From: Candidatus Tepidiaquacellales bacterium OLB4/UTCHB1 | Lineage (GTDB): Bacteria; Bacteroidota; Ignavibacteria; Tepidaquicellales; Tepidaquicellaceae | Reading direction: 5' to 3' | Assembly: GCA_002050165.1 (NCBI GenBank) | Contig: MWSW01000007.1 | Coordinates: forward strand, 46,038-110,037 | DNA: 64,000 nt | Shown: one piece after another, positions 9,806-20,400 of the stretch | Layout of the letters: each line of letters starts with the position of its first letter | Position numbering within the stretch: the first letter of the stretch is position 1 | Notes under the pieces: model-generated | What the model was told of the DNA's origin: nothing | The model's database searches: none | What the model saw: only the letters and a program-made list of their open reading frames with translations | Program-made: the position numbers and the translations under genes

Positions 9806-10120
9806 TATAGTTTTTCTCTAAGATAAAAAAAGTTTCGGTTTAAAAAAAACATTAAACTCAACCGTATACAAAAGAATTTTTAAAAAAAAATTGCCAAGAA
9901 TTAAAAGAATTTTAATGTCAAGCATAAAAGTTTTTCGCTTACGTTTGCATTTAAAAAAGAGTTCTGTTAAATTTGACATACCTCTTTTAAAATTTTAATC
10001 CCAATAATCGAAATTGACCAGCTTTAAAAAAATATCAATTGTTAAAAGATTATTTTCTTTGAGAACTTTCTGCATAATTGATTCACAAAAATTCCCACTA
10101 ATTTTATAATCATATTTTGA
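9806..10120. other. Divergent intergenic region, 315 bases
   Basis: A very A+T-rich region between the DinB-like gene (leftward) and nrdJ (rightward). I see no gene. It contains one promoter-like element for nrdJ (9944-9975). I looked for a cobalamin riboswitch, which could be expected before a B12-dependent reductase, and for NrdR boxes, and recognised neither by eye. Confidence 0.5.
9944..9975 (+). promoter_or_regulatory. Candidate Bacteroidota-type promoter for nrdJ
   Basis: TTTG at 9944-9947 and TAAATTTG at 9968-9975 are separated by 20 bases. This fits the -33 TTTG / -7 TAnnTTTG consensus known for the primary sigma factor of Bacteroides and its relatives. It would leave a leader of roughly 140 bases before nrdJ. 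Such motifs can occur by chance in A+T-rich DNA. Confidence 0.4.
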
Positions 10121-13100
10121 ATGAAAATAAACCGATACAACTTAAAAGAGAAACAAAGCGCTTATGACGGTATTGAATTTGAGCGTCGTTCATCTGTTAT
10201 AAGAAACAAGGATGGTTCCATTGTTTTCGAAATGCACGACATAGTGATACCCAAAGCGTGGTCGCAGGTAGCGACAGATATAATTGCACAAAAATATTTC
10301 AGGAAAGCGGGTATTCCGAAATATCTAAAAAAGGTGCACGAGGAAGGGATTCCGGAATGGTTGCAAAGGTCAGTTGCAGATGAAGATAGGTTAAGAGAAC
10401 TTCCGGCTGAGGAAAGATATATTTCCGAAATGGATTCCAGACAAGTATTTAATCGTCTTGCCGGTTGCTGGACTTACTGGGGATTCAAACATGGTTATTT
10501 CAATTCCGAGCGTGATGCGAGAAATTATTTTGATGAAATGTGTTTTATGCTTGCTGCTCAGGTTGCTGCACCGAATTCACCTCAATGGTTTAATACCGGT
10601 TTAAACTGGGCGTACGGTATTACCGGACCTTCGCAGGGACATTATTACATTGATGCACAAACGGGCGAATTAAAAGCTTCTTCAGACGCTTACACTCATC
10701 CTCAGCCTCATGCCTGTTTTATACAATCAGTAAAAGACGATTTGGTAAACGAAGGTGGTATTATGGACCTTTGGGTTCGTGAAGCGCGGTTATTTAAATA
10801 CGGTAGCGGAACAGGTTCAAACTTTTCCGGACTTCGTGGTTCAGGTGAACCTTTGAGCGGGGGCGGAAAATCTTCCGGCCTGATGTCATTCCTGAAAATT
10901 GGTGATAGGAGCGCCGGCGCAATTAAATCCGGCGGGACAACAAGACGGGCTGCTAAAATGGTAACGCTCGATCTCGACCACCCGGATATTGAAGAATACG
11001 TTAGCTGGAAAGTAATTGAAGAGCAAAAAGTCGCCGCATTAGTTACCGGTACACGTTTATTGAACATACATCTGAATAAAATACTCAAAGCTTGTAATGA
11101 TGGTCACCCTGAAAATCATAACGATAATTTCGATAACAAAAAAAATAAACTACTTGCAAAAGCTATAAGCCATGCTAAAAAAGCTCTGATTCCGCTCAAT
11201 TATATTGAACGGACAATTCAACTTGCAAAACTTGGCTATAAGGAGATATTTATTCCGGTTTACGATACGGACTGGAATGGCGAAGCATACATGACAGTCT
11301 CAGGGCAGAACTCTAACAATAGTGTACGGGCGACAAATGAATTCATGGAAGCTGTTAAGAATGACGGTGATTGGCATTTGTATTGGAGGACGGAATTAAA
11401 GAAAGCTGAAAAGGAAGGCAGACAACCTAAACCCTGCAAAACAATTAAAGCAAAAGATTTGTGGGAAGATATTGCATTTTCAGCTTGGGCGTGCGCAGAC
11501 CCCGGCATTCAATTCCATGATACAATAAATGAATGGCATACTTGTCCCAACGGTGGTGAAATCAAAGCATCCAATCCCTGTTCCGAATATATGTTCCTTG
11601 ATGACACTGCTTGTAATCTCGCTTCTCTGAATCTTGTGAAATTTTACGACGAACAAGCGGATAAATTTAATATTGAACTGTACAGACATGTAACAAAACT
11701 TTGGACAATTACCCTTGAGATAAGTGTACTAATGGCGCAGTTTCCGAGCAGGGATATTGCTCGTTTATCATACGAATATCGGACACTTGGTTTAGGTTAT
11801 GCAAATCTTGGTGCGCTTTTAATGCGCAAGGGAGTACCCTACGATTCAAAAGAAGCCATTTCAATTACCGGCGCACTTACTGCTATAATGCACATGACTG
11901 CTTACACAACCTCGGCAGAAATGGCAAAAGAGTTAGGGACTTTTCCGCAATATGAAAACAACAAGGAGCATATGCTTCGCGTTATAAGAAACCACCGAAG
12001 GGCAGCATACAACCTCGGAGAAAAGGAATATGAGGGTTTATCAATTTTCCCGATTGGTATAGATAAAAGATATTGTCAGGAAGATTTATTGAAAGCTGCG
12101 AGAGAAGATTCTGATGCTGCGCTGGAGATGGGTGAAAAATACGGATTCCGGAATGCACAAGTTACAGTTATTGCGCCAACCGGAACAATTGGATTAGTTA
12201 TGGATTGCGATACTACAGGAGTTGAGCCGGAGTATGCGTTAGTAAAATTCAAAAACCTTGCCGGCGGTGGATATTTTAAAATTATAAATGAATCGATACC
12301 TTCGGCATTGCGAAAACTCGGTTATTCAGAGGATGAAATTGACGATATTATAAAATATACAAAAGGTAACGGATCATTGATCGGCAGTCCGTATATCAAT
12401 GCTCAGTCGCTTTACGATAAAGGGTTCACAAAGGAAATTATAAAGCAAATTGAAAAGACTTTACCGAATGCTTTCGATTTAAGTTCATCGTTCAATAAGC
12501 ATACAATTGGCGCTTCGTTTTGTACAAATGTACTTGGTTTTGAAGAGGAGCAATTGGATGACTTCGAGTTTAATCTTTTGAAAGCATTAGGTTTCACAAA
12601 AGAGCAGATTGATGCTGCCAACGATTATGTTTGCGGGACAATGACAATTGAAGGCGCTCCGCACCTGAGAGAAGAACATTATCCAATCTTTGATTGTGCA
12701 AGTAAATGCGGCAAAAAAGGAACAAGATTCATTTCAGCCTCTGCCCATATTCACATAATGGCAGCAGCACAGTCGTTCATTTCGGGAGCAATTTCCAAAA
12801 CAATTAATTTACCCAATGACGCGACAGTTGAAGAAATGAAAGAAGCATATATGTTATCGTGGTCGCTTGGAACTAAAGCCAATGCTCTTTACCGCGACAA
12901 CTCGAAACTTTCACAACCATTGAATTCATTTGCACTCCTTGATACGGATGATGCTGACGACGAGGTAATTCAGGTTATACGGGAAAACAGCAACGATATC
13001 GTTCGTGTAGCCGAAAAAATTATCCACCGTTACATTGCAAAGAGAAGAAAATTACCTTTCAGACGCAAGGGTTACACGCAGAAAGCTAAAATCGGGAACC

Positions 13101-13765
13101 ATTCAGTTTATCTTCGAACAGGTGAATACGAAAATGGTCAATTAGGTGAAATATTTATTGATATGCACAGGGAAGGCGCGGCGTTCAGGAGTTTAATGAA
13201 TTGCTTTGCAATTGCAATATCGCTTGGATTACAACACGGAGTCCCGCTTGAAGAATTTGTTGATGCCTTTGTTTACACAAGATTTGAACCGAACGGAGTA
13301 GTTATTGGAAATCCGAATATAAAAATGACTACTTCGCTCATTGATTACATCTTCAGGGAATTGGCTGTAACTTATCTGGGAAGGAACGATCTTGCACATG
13401 TGAATGACGAGGAAATCAGAACGAGCCCGATAGATGCTATTTCAAAATTTGATAACGAAAATGATGACGACTTTGATGAAGAAGTTATATTCAAAGAGAC
13501 GATAGTTGATGAAGTTCACGCCAAAGATTTGATAGGAAACGATAAAATTTCCATTAAACAAGTTTCACCTCCGGTACAATCCGTAACCCATACTTCCACA
13601 GAAGTGAAAACTCAGGCTACAAAAGTTCAGTTTAATTCAATTGAAGAAGCAAAATTAAAAGGTTACACTGGGGATATATGTTCAGATTGCGGAGCGATAA
13701 CCATGGTCAGGAATGGAACATGCTTGAAATGTGTGAGTTGTGGGGCAACCAGCGGTTGTTCATAA
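10121..13765 (+). CDS. nrdJ: Vitamin B12-dependent (class II) ribonucleotide reductase
   Basis: A 1214-residue adenosylcobalamin-dependent ribonucleotide reductase that makes deoxyribonucleotides with or without oxygen. The N-terminal third has [23 protein letters not shown] and [16 protein letters not shown], typical of NrdJ. The radical-site segment [18 protein letters not shown] includes C487. The C-terminal tail carries paired cysteines (ICSDCGAI, then [13 protein letters not shown]) that shuttle electrons from thioredoxin and resemble a zinc ribbon. An acidic, low-complexity linker precedes this tail. The gene is monocistronic: promoter-like element upstream, strong terminator at 13788. 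Its presence implies B12 uptake or synthesis in the cell. Confidence 0.96.
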   Translation: MKINRYNLKEKQSAYDGIEFERRSSVIRNKDGSIVFEMHDIVIPKAWSQVATDIIAQKYFRKAGIPKYLKKVHEEGIPEWLQRSVADEDRLRELPAEERYISEMDSRQVFNRLAGCWTYWGFKHGYFNSERDARNYFDEMCFMLAAQVAAPNSPQWFNTGLNWAYGITGPSQGHYYIDAQTGELKASSDAYTHPQPHACFIQSVKDDLVNEGGIMDLWVREARLFKYGSGTGSNFSGLRGSGEPLSGGGKSSGLMSFLKIGDRSAGAIKSGGTTRRAAKMVTLDLDHPDIEEYVSWKVIEEQKVAALVTGTRLLNIHLNKILKACNDGHPENHNDNFDNKKNKLLAKAISHAKKALIPLNYIERTIQLAKLGYKEIFIPVYDTDWNGEAYMTVSGQNSNNSVRATNEFMEAVKNDGDWHLYWRTELKKAEKEGRQPKPCKTIKAKDLWEDIAFSAWACADPGIQFHDTINEWHTCPNGGEIKASNPCSEYMFLDDTACNLASLNLVKFYDEQADKFNIELYRHVTKLWTITLEISVLMAQFPSRDIARLSYEYRTLGLGYANLGALLMRKGVPYDSKEAISITGALTAIMHMTAYTTSAEMAKELGTFPQYENNKEHMLRVIRNHRRAAYNLGEKEYEGLSIFPIGIDKRYCQEDLLKAAREDSDAALEMGEKYGFRNAQVTVIAPTGTIGLVMDCDTTGVEPEYALVKFKNLAGGGYFKIINESIPSALRKLGYSEDEIDDIIKYTKGNGSLIGSPYINAQSLYDKGFTKEIIKQIEKTLPNAFDLSSSFNKHTIGASFCTNVLGFEEEQLDDFEFNLLKALGFTKEQIDAANDYVCGTMTIEGAPHLREEHYPIFDCASKCGKKGTRFISASAHIHIMAAAQSFISGAISKTINLPNDATVEEMKEAYMLSWSLGTKANALYRDNSKLSQPLNSFALLDTDDADDEVIQVIRENSNDIVRVAEKIIHRYIAKRRKLPFRRKGYTQKAKIGNHSVYLRTGEYENGQLGEIFIDMHREGAAFRSLMNCFAIAISLGLQHGVPLEEFVDAFVYTRFEPNGVVIGNPNIKMTTSLIDYIFRELAVTYLGRNDLAHVNDEEIRTSPIDAISKFDNENDDDFDEEVIFKETIVDEVHAKDLIGNDKISIKQVSPPVQSVTHTSTEVKTQATKVQFNSIEEAKLKGYTGDICSDCGAITMVRNGTCLKCVSCGATSGCS

Positions 13766-13787
13766 AGAAATAAAAATTATTCTGATT

Positions 13788-13816
13788 AAAGCAGCAATTT
13801 CTTTGCTGCTTTTTTT
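13788..13816 (+). terminator. Rho-independent terminator of nrdJ
   Basis: A perfect 10-bp stem AAAGCAGCAA/TTGCTGCTTT with a 5-base loop, followed by a T run. It lies 22 bases after the nrdJ stop codon. Confidence 0.92.
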
Positions 13817-13821
13817 ATACG

Positions 13822-13841
13822 AACCTTAAATGTTTAAGGTT
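13822..13841. promoter_or_regulatory. 20-bp palindrome upstream of recA (candidate operator)
   Basis: AACCTTAAATGTTTAAGGTT is a perfect inverted repeat with 9-bp arms around a 2-base centre, ending 56 bases before the recA start. Its place between the nrdJ terminator and recA fits an operator for an SOS-type repressor. Motif identity with any known LexA box is not established, and no second copy was noticed in the window. No T run follows, so a terminator is less likely. Confidence 0.45.
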
Positions 13842-13897
13842 AGATTGGTTTGATATATTGATTCTTAAAAGTTAATTTATATTAACAAAAAAAAATT

Positions 13898-14950
13898 ATG
13901 GCAGACGAAAAGTCATTAAAATTAAAATCTCTCGAAATAGCAGTTGACCAAATTGAGAAGGATCACGGTAAAGGGTCAATTATGAAACTGGGAGATAAAC
14001 CGATTGCAAAGATTGCATCAATCTCAACGGGTTCAATTTCACTGGATTCAGCTCTTGGAATAGGCGGTGTACCTCGGGGAAGGATAATTGAAATTTACGG
14101 ACCTGAGTCATCGGGTAAAACTACAATATGCTTGCACATTATATCCGAAGCGCAGAAGAACGGCGGACTCGCTGCATTTATTGATACCGAGCACGCACTC
14201 GATACTTCGTACGCTAAAAAGCTTGGCGTTGATGTTAGTAACTTACTTATTTCTCAACCTGAATATGGCGAACAGGCTCTTGAAATTTGCGAAACGCTTG
14301 TGAGAAGTAATGCGCTGGATGTAATAGTTGTTGACTCTGTAGCTGCGCTTACACCGAGAGCGGAAATTGAAGGTGAAATGGGAGACTCGGTAATGGGTAT
14401 GCAGGCTAGATTGATGTCACAGGCATTAAGGAAACTAACTGCCGCCGTTTCCAAATCTAATGTAGTGTTAATTTTTACAAATCAACTTAGAGAAAAAATC
14501 GGTGTAATGTTTGGTAGTCCCGAGACTACAACCGGTGGGAAAGCATTGAAATTCTATGCTTCAGTCAGAATGGATATAAGGAGAATTGCTGCAATAAAGG
14601 ATGGTACCGATGTCATTGGCAACCGGACAAAAGTAAAAATTGTAAAAAATAAAGTTGCTCCGCCATTCAGAGAAGTAGAGTTTGACATAATGTATAACGA
14701 AGGTATTTCAAAAGTTGGGGATCTAATAGATTTGGCTGTAGCTAAGGATATAATAAAAAAGGGTGGGGCTTGGTTTACTTATGGTGATAACAGAGTGCAG
14801 GGGAGGGACGGTATGAAAAAATTGCTTCAGGAAAATGATGAGTTACAAAATAAAATTGAGACTGAAGTACGGAAAGCACTTGGCTTTGGTGATATTCAGG
14901 ATAATGGAACTGAAGAAAATGAAAATCCAAGCAAGAAATCTTCGAAGTAA
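13898..14950 (+). CDS. recA: Recombinase RecA
   Basis: A 350-residue RecA, the strand-exchange and SOS co-protease filament protein. Walker A GPESSGKT is at residues 68-75. [28 protein letters not shown], the DNA-binding loop region following [16 protein letters not shown], and [14 protein letters not shown] are all canonical. The C-terminus is acidic then lysine-rich ([10 protein letters not shown]), as usual. A palindrome upstream may be a regulatory site, and a terminator sits between recA and recX. Confidence 0.98.
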   Translation: MADEKSLKLKSLEIAVDQIEKDHGKGSIMKLGDKPIAKIASISTGSISLDSALGIGGVPRGRIIEIYGPESSGKTTICLHIISEAQKNGGLAAFIDTEHALDTSYAKKLGVDVSNLLISQPEYGEQALEICETLVRSNALDVIVVDSVAALTPRAEIEGEMGDSVMGMQARLMSQALRKLTAAVSKSNVVLIFTNQLREKIGVMFGSPETTTGGKALKFYASVRMDIRRIAAIKDGTDVIGNRTKVKIVKNKVAPPFREVEFDIMYNEGISKVGDLIDLAVAKDIIKKGGAWFTYGDNRVQGRDGMKKLLQENDELQNKIETEVRKALGFGDIQDNGTEENENPSKKSSK

Positions 14951-14972
14951 ATTTTCATTATTAATTTGAAAG

Positions 14973-14995
14973 TGCCGGGATTCACCGGCATTTTT
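14973..14995 (+). terminator. Hairpin terminator between recA and recX
   Basis: Stem TGCCGG/CCGGCA with a 6-base loop and five T residues. It ends only 4 bases before the recX ATG and occupies the place where a recX ribosome-binding site would be. Confidence 0.8.
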
Positions 14996-14999
14996 ATTT

Positions 15000-15626
15000 A
15001 TGATAGTTACTCAAATAAAAAAGCAAAAGAAAAATCCCTCGCGGTATAGTATTTTCCTCGATGGTGAATTTGCTTTCGGTCTTTATGATGATACGATTTT
15101 AAAGTATGGTTTGAAATCGGGTGATAACCTTGCAAGTAATTTAATTGAAAAAATTAGAATTGAAGACGAGTTAATCTTCGGTAAGAGGATCATTTACAAA
15201 TATCTTTCAAGAAGAGCACGTACTATAAAAGAAGTAGAAACTAAACTTACCCAACTGGAAGTTTCCCGAAAGACGGTTAATGAAGTTATTGATTATTTTC
15301 TTGAGACGGGTTACCTAAATGATGTGAAATTTACAAAAGAGTTCATAGAAACTAAAATCCGCAGAAAGCCAACAGGCAGTAAATTGATTCAAATTAAGCT
15401 TAAACAGAAGGGCGTAAAAGAGGAAACAATTGATGAGGTCATAGGGGAAGTATATACCCAAAATCAAGAACTTGAAAAAGCTCTTGAGGCAGCGCAAAAG
15501 TATATTTCACGTAACCGTGCGATTGCAGCAGATAATTTCACAATGCAATCCAGGCTTTATAGGTATTTGGTTTCCAGAGGTTTTCAATCAGATACAATTC
15601 TGGAGGTAATTAAAGAGTTTAATTAA
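15000..15626 (+). CDS. recX: Regulatory protein RecX
   Basis: A 208-residue RecX homologue, made of tandem three-helix repeats that bind the RecA filament and limit its activity. Typical segments are LSRRARTIKEVETKL, VNEVIDYFLETGYLNDVKFTKEFIE, and a last repeat LYRYLVSRGFQSDTILEVI. The N-terminal 60 residues form the beta-rich extension found in many RecX proteins. It directly follows recA, the standard arrangement, but a terminator hairpin separates them and no Shine-Dalgarno sequence is visible, so expression probably depends on limited read-through. Confidence 0.92.
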   Translation: MIVTQIKKQKKNPSRYSIFLDGEFAFGLYDDTILKYGLKSGDNLASNLIEKIRIEDELIFGKRIIYKYLSRRARTIKEVETKLTQLEVSRKTVNEVIDYFLETGYLNDVKFTKEFIETKIRRKPTGSKLIQIKLKQKGVKEETIDEVIGEVYTQNQELEKALEAAQKYISRNRAIAADNFTMQSRLYRYLVSRGFQSDTILEVIKEFN

Positions 15627-15668
15627 TCCGTTGTAAAGAGTGGCTATTAATTTTATATTGCGTGTTTT

Positions 15669-15743
15669 CGGGGCGTAGCGTAGCCCGGTTAGCGCGCCAG
15701 ATTTGGGATCTGGAGGTCGCAGGTTCGAATCCTGCCGCCCCGA
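15669..15743 (+). tRNA. tRNA-Pro (anticodon UGG)
   Basis: A 75-base cloverleaf. The acceptor stem CGGGGCG pairs with CGCCCCG and A is the discriminator base. The anticodon arm is CCAGA-TTTGGGA-TCTGG, giving anticodon TGG, and the T arm contains GGTTCGAATCC. The 3' CCA is not encoded. A terminator follows at 15769. Confidence 0.97.
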
Positions 15744-15768
15744 CGATGAATAAATGGTAAAAATCCAG

Positions 15769-15797
15769 AGTCCTTAACCCGTGTTAAGGACTTTTTT
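15769..15797 (+). terminator. Rho-independent terminator after tRNA-Pro
   Basis: A perfect 10-bp stem AGTCCTTAAC/GTTAAGGACT with a 4-base loop, followed by a T run. It lies 26 bases after the tRNA and 6 bases before pyrD. Confidence 0.92.
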
Positions 15798-15803
15798 ATT
15801 TGA

Positions 15804-16814
15804 ATGTACAAACAATTTATCAGACCATTTCTTTTTTTAATTGATCCGGAAAGTGTGCACAATAAAATGATTTCGATTTTATCGGGTAATAGATTTTATT
15901 TTCCGCTCATGAAAGCATTGTATGAACCGCCGGGCTCAGATACAATTACTGTTGCGGGAATGGAGTTCAGGAACCGGTTAGGACTTGCTGCAGGATTTGA
16001 TAAGAATGGTGTTGTTCTGCAGTTCCTTGATACAATTGGTTTTTCACACGCTGAGGTTGGAACCGTTACACCGAAACCACAACCCGGAAATTCAAAACCT
16101 AGAATTTTCAGGCTGAAGAAAGATAGTGCGATAATTAATCGGCTCGGGTTTAATAACCAAGGTGTTGAAGCTGTCAAACGAAATATTGCCGGTTCAAAGG
16201 TCAAACTTTCTACTGATTTTATAGTTGGTGTTAATATCGGTAAAAATAAACAAACTGAAATTGCGAATGCTGTTCGTGATTATAAAATTTGTTTTCAGGA
16301 ACTTTTTGAAGTTGCAGATTATTTTACGATAAATATTTCATCTCCCAATACTGAAGGTTTAAGGAAATTGCAGGATAGAGAATATCTTAACGAACTCTTG
16401 GAAACAATCTGTAGCCTTAATGATAAAATGTCAGCCGGTCCTTTAAAGCCAGTATTTGTAAAAATAGCGCCTGATTTGTCAGAACCCGAGATTGAACTGA
16501 TTTTTGAAACTGTAATTCAGAATAAAATTAACGGAATTGTTGCCACCAACACAACTATCTCACGAGAGGGATTAATGGAGGAAGTTAATGAATCAGGTGG
16601 GTTAAGCGGTAAACCATTGTTCAAAAAATCAAGTAACGTGTTAAAAAAATTATCAGAGTTGAATTCTGAAAATATAATTTCACTGATTGGAGTTGGTGGT
16701 GTTTTTGATAAAGAAAGTTTTAATCAAAAGGTTGAATCAGGTGCTTCAATCGTTCAGATTTATACTGGTTTAATTTATGAGGGTCCAGGAATAATCAAAA
16801 AAATTCTAACATGA
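15804..16814 (+). CDS. pyrD: Dihydroorotate dehydrogenase (quinone), class 2
   Basis: A 336-residue membrane-associated flavoenzyme that oxidises dihydroorotate to orotate in pyrimidine synthesis and passes electrons to quinone. The N-terminal extension (YKQFIRPFLFLIDPESVH) that docks class 2 enzymes in the membrane is present. INRLGFNNQG is at 111-120, NISSPNTEGLRKLQ from 177 with the catalytic serine, VKIAPDLSEPEI in the middle, and the FMN phosphate-binding GVGGV plus YTGLIYEGP at the end. It overlaps the rhomboid gene by 4 bases. Class 2 enzymes do not need a PyrK subunit, although a PyrK-like module occurs in the convergent neighbour. Confidence 0.95.
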   Translation: MYKQFIRPFLFLIDPESVHNKMISILSGNRFYFPLMKALYEPPGSDTITVAGMEFRNRLGLAAGFDKNGVVLQFLDTIGFSHAEVGTVTPKPQPGNSKPRIFRLKKDSAIINRLGFNNQGVEAVKRNIAGSKVKLSTDFIVGVNIGKNKQTEIANAVRDYKICFQELFEVADYFTINISSPNTEGLRKLQDREYLNELLETICSLNDKMSAGPLKPVFVKIAPDLSEPEIELIFETVIQNKINGIVATNTTISREGLMEEVNESGGLSGKPLFKKSSNVLKKLSELNSENIISLIGVGGVFDKESFNQKVESGASIVQIYTGLIYEGPGIIKKILT

Positions 16815-17461
16815 ACTTAATACCTGCACAGTTTTCGATTACCGATACACCGGTAACTATAACTTTCGTTATTGCCAATGTATTTATTTACCTTGCAACC
16901 AATCCCGGTAAAAACACGCAATATTTTTATGAGTTTGCAGAATGGCCGTATAAAATTGTCAACAATGGTAAATATTATCAGCTTTTAACTTCGGCATTTT
17001 TGCACGGAAGCGCAATGCACCTGATATTTAACATGTTTGCGCTTTTTACATTCGGCGGATCACTTGAGCTTTATTTCAAAGGACTGTTTGACGGTTTCAT
17101 CGGTAGTTTGTATTATGCAATAATATATTTTGTTAGTTTGTTTTCCGGTTCCCTTCTCTCAGTTGCCCTTCACTACAAAAATCCAGATTACGTCGGAGTC
17201 GGTGCATCAGGCGCCGTTTCAGGTATTGTGTTTTCTTATATTATATTCTTTCCCGCAAATACGATTTATGTATTTTTCTTCCCAATGCCCGCATTTATCT
17301 TTGCAATTCTTTGGATTGGGTTTTCATTGTACGGTATGAAAAAGAATCTTGGCAATATCGGACATGAAGCACATTTAGGTGGGGCGATTGGTGGATCTGT
17401 TACAACACTCTTGTTGATTGACGGTGCGTTTAACCAATTAATCGGATATTTTACAGCTTAA
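16811..17461 (+). CDS. Rhomboid-family intramembrane serine protease
   Basis: A 216-residue polytopic membrane protein. The catalytic serine is S133 in GVGASGAVSG and the partner histidine H188 in GHEAHLGGAIGG. The conserved SAFLHGSAMHLIFNMFALF segment (residues 61-79) is the second helix of the rhomboid core. Such proteases cut transmembrane substrates within the bilayer. It starts 4 bases inside pyrD and ends 4 bases inside the convergent oxidoreductase gene. Its substrate is unknown. A second rhomboid is encoded at 59142. Confidence 0.93.
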   Translation: MNLIPAQFSITDTPVTITFVIANVFIYLATNPGKNTQYFYEFAEWPYKIVNNGKYYQLLTSAFLHGSAMHLIFNMFALFTFGGSLELYFKGLFDGFIGSLYYAIIYFVSLFSGSLLSVALHYKNPDYVGVGASGAVSGIVFSYIIFFPANTIYVFFFPMPAFIFAILWIGFSLYGMKKNLGNIGHEAHLGGAIGGSVTTLLLIDGAFNQLIGYFTA

Positions 17462-20400
17462 GATTTAGCCTGTTCATTCAGGTATTCGTAATTCAACTTT
17501 TCAAAAATTTCATTATTTTGTAATCGTGCATTATACATATCAAAGTTTATGCAATTTAATTCGTGATGATTTTCAAGGCATCCGTAAACGAATTTCGATT
17601 TCCCATTCTTATCTCTGACTTCCTGTAGGCACTCACCGCATATTCCATTCATCATACATTGTAAAGTTGTGTGCAATGTGCCTACTGCTTTTGCGCTTCC
17701 GAAGACGTTAGAAACTTCACTGTGCATTAATGAATTTATATTTCTCATTAAAAGAGTTCCGCCATTGACATAAATTCTGTCAACCTTGTCAGCGTTGTTC
17801 ATTTTATTTACTATTTCACTAAGAATATTATCTGAATCACCGAAACAGGAATAAAATTCATCGGATAACTTTTCAAGTTCGGTAGTATCGAATGCAGTCT
17901 CAGGATTTTTAAATCTGGAAAAGAAGATTACATAATTTCCTTTACGTTTCAATGCTTTCAGTACCGGAAGCATATATGAATTACCGGATTCTTCAGCCGC
18001 TAACATTACCCGCTCCTTTTCAGGAATAAATGTTTTAGTACCAGATGGCCCTGTTAAGAAAATATTATCTCCTGGTTGAAATGACTTCAACATCAATGCA
18101 GGAAAGCCGGCAGTGTTTATAATAAACTCAATAATTCCGCTTTCAGTGTTGACCATGTTCGGACTTAAAAATACAGGTTCAATATAGTTCAAATCACTAT
18201 CACTATTTTTTGTGTTAACTTCATAATTTTGTAATTTAAAGAACTGTCCGGGTTGCCACTTTAGTGCTGCATTTTTTGAAACAATTCTGAGCTGAATATA
18301 TTCCGGAGATAAGGTTGCAACATTCTCAACCGTAGTTTTAAACTTGTCGGATAATGAATTTGTGAATGTATGAAAATCATTACAATTTGGATTCAGGTTT
18401 TTCATTGAATCGGCAACACGCGAGTAACCATTTTTTGCTGAAGCCATGGCTTTCACCACGCTACCGAAATAATTCGGATGACAGTCACCGAAGAATGAAA
18501 TTGTCTTTCCATTTTTTAAATATGAAGTGAAAAAACCATTTCCGTCAGTTTTTCTTTCGAGAGAAATTGAATCTTCAGAACTAATTAAGTCGAATGTTTC
18601 AAAGAAACCGGATTTCTCATTTACGCTGAAAGTATTTTGGTGTTCATCGTTGTAGATTGTGTTCGGAGAAGTACCGGCAGCAACAATTAAAGTCCGCGCA
18701 GGGAAAGATATAATCTCTCCTGTTCCATTAAAGGAAACTTTATTGGTTTCAGGATTAACGCAATGAGATTGTTTTTCAAAGTTCACAGCAACCAGAGTTC
18801 CATTTTTATCGGAGATCGCTTCAACCGGCGACAGGAGGTTAATAAATTGAACGCCTTGTTCAAGTGCATCAACAACCTCTTCATGGTTTTCCCGATACGA
18901 AGGTGTATCTGTGAGACGCTTTCTATAAATTAATTTAACCCCGCCGAATTCATTGATGAGTTTTACTAATGAAGGTTTTCTATTTTCTTTATGTGCAAGT
19001 GCTTTTTCATTAATGAACCGAAGTCCATGTTCGAGATATAAATTGAACTTTGCTTTATTGTAATCATCAAGCGATGCTAAGAACCTTAATTGGCTATTTT
19101 TATCCAACATATGGAATTTTGTAAACATTTTTTCCGTCATTATCGGGTAATACGCAATTATTTCAGTTGCACAGTCTATAGCTGTAAGTCCGCCGCCAAT
19201 AACGATTGCCGGTAGTGAGATTTGCATACTTGTTAAGTTAAAATCCTTTTGCGCACCTGATAACTGCAATTGCATCAGAAAGTCAGTTGATTTTCTGATT
19301 CCACCGATAAGGTTATTTTTTAACGGTATTACATTCGGTTTTGCAGCGCCGGTACAAAGCGCAAGGTGGCTGAAACCTAATTCCCAGACATCATCAATAG
19401 TTATAGTATTACCGAGAGTAACGCCATCATAAAAAGAGAAGTATTTGCGTCTCATGAGGGTCAGGTAAATTACGGTTAAGAAATTTTTATCCCATCTTAC
19501 CGTTATACCATATTCCGTAACACCGCCAAATCCTTGTTGTATGCGGTTATCAAGTTCGGTATAAATTTCATTTTTAAAATCTTTAACCGGCTTCGGAAGT
19601 ATGGTATTGCCATTTTTATATTGTAAAGTATATTCGCTTAACACTCTTTCTATTTTTAAACCGTCAATGGCAACCACACCGTAACCGAGATTCAAAAGGT
19701 AATGTGCAAGTGTATAACCCGCAGGTCCTAATCCGGTTACGAGAACATTTTTCCCGTTATAAATTTTTTCAATTTCCAAACCTTTCCTAATTGGATTCCA
19801 TTTTGTAAGCAAATTATAAATCTCAAATCCGTACGGAAGTCCAAGTACTTCCCTTAGTGTGGTTGATTCGGCAAGCGGAGTATTGACCGGCTCCTGTTTC
19901 TGATAAATACAACCCTTCATGCAGTCGTTGCAAATCCGGTGACCGGTGCCGGGACACATTGGATTATCAATCATTATCAGTGTGAGTGAAGCAAGCGGAT
20001 AACCTCTTTTTCTCATAAGGTGAGCTTCGGAAATTTTTTCGTCCAACGGACAACCGTGCAGTAAATTTCCAAGGGGATTTCTCTGCAGTTCACCGAATCT
20101 GTTGCGATATCCTGAAGAACAAGAATCCTTTTTCCTGTCGTGGCAATACATACAGTAATCTACCTGATTCAGAAATTGTCGCTGAGTACGTTCAACATCG
20201 TTTAATTTAAATCCGTCTCTTTCCCGGTAATGTTCGTGTCGGTTTATTAATACATCATATCCGTTTTGCGAATTTATCTTATACGACACAAGATTTTCAT
20301 AATCAGTTTTTGTAGGTTGGAAGAATATTGTCCATTTTGAAACTTCGGCATCAGATTTATATCTGTACCACAACCATAATTCAGCCATGTTAAATATGAA

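Noticed and set aside
9806..10120. A cobalamin riboswitch before the B12-dependent reductase.
   Set aside because: No B12-box-like conserved core or paired stems were recognised, and the region is nearly all A+T.
10708..11088. A minus-strand gene of 126 codons within nrdJ.
   Set aside because: It lies fully inside a well-supported gene on the other strand and resembles no protein family.
13822..13841. Reading the recA-upstream palindrome as a second nrdJ terminator.
   Set aside because: It has a 2-base centre and no following T run, and a strong terminator already lies just upstream.
15769..15797. An attenuator controlling pyrD.
   Set aside because: There is no leader peptide or alternative pairing; it fits a simple terminator for tRNA-Pro.
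16811..17461. A rhombosortase partnered with GlyGly-CTERM proteins.
   Set aside because: No GlyGly-CTERM tail is seen; the secreted proteins here carry T9SS type A sorting domains.
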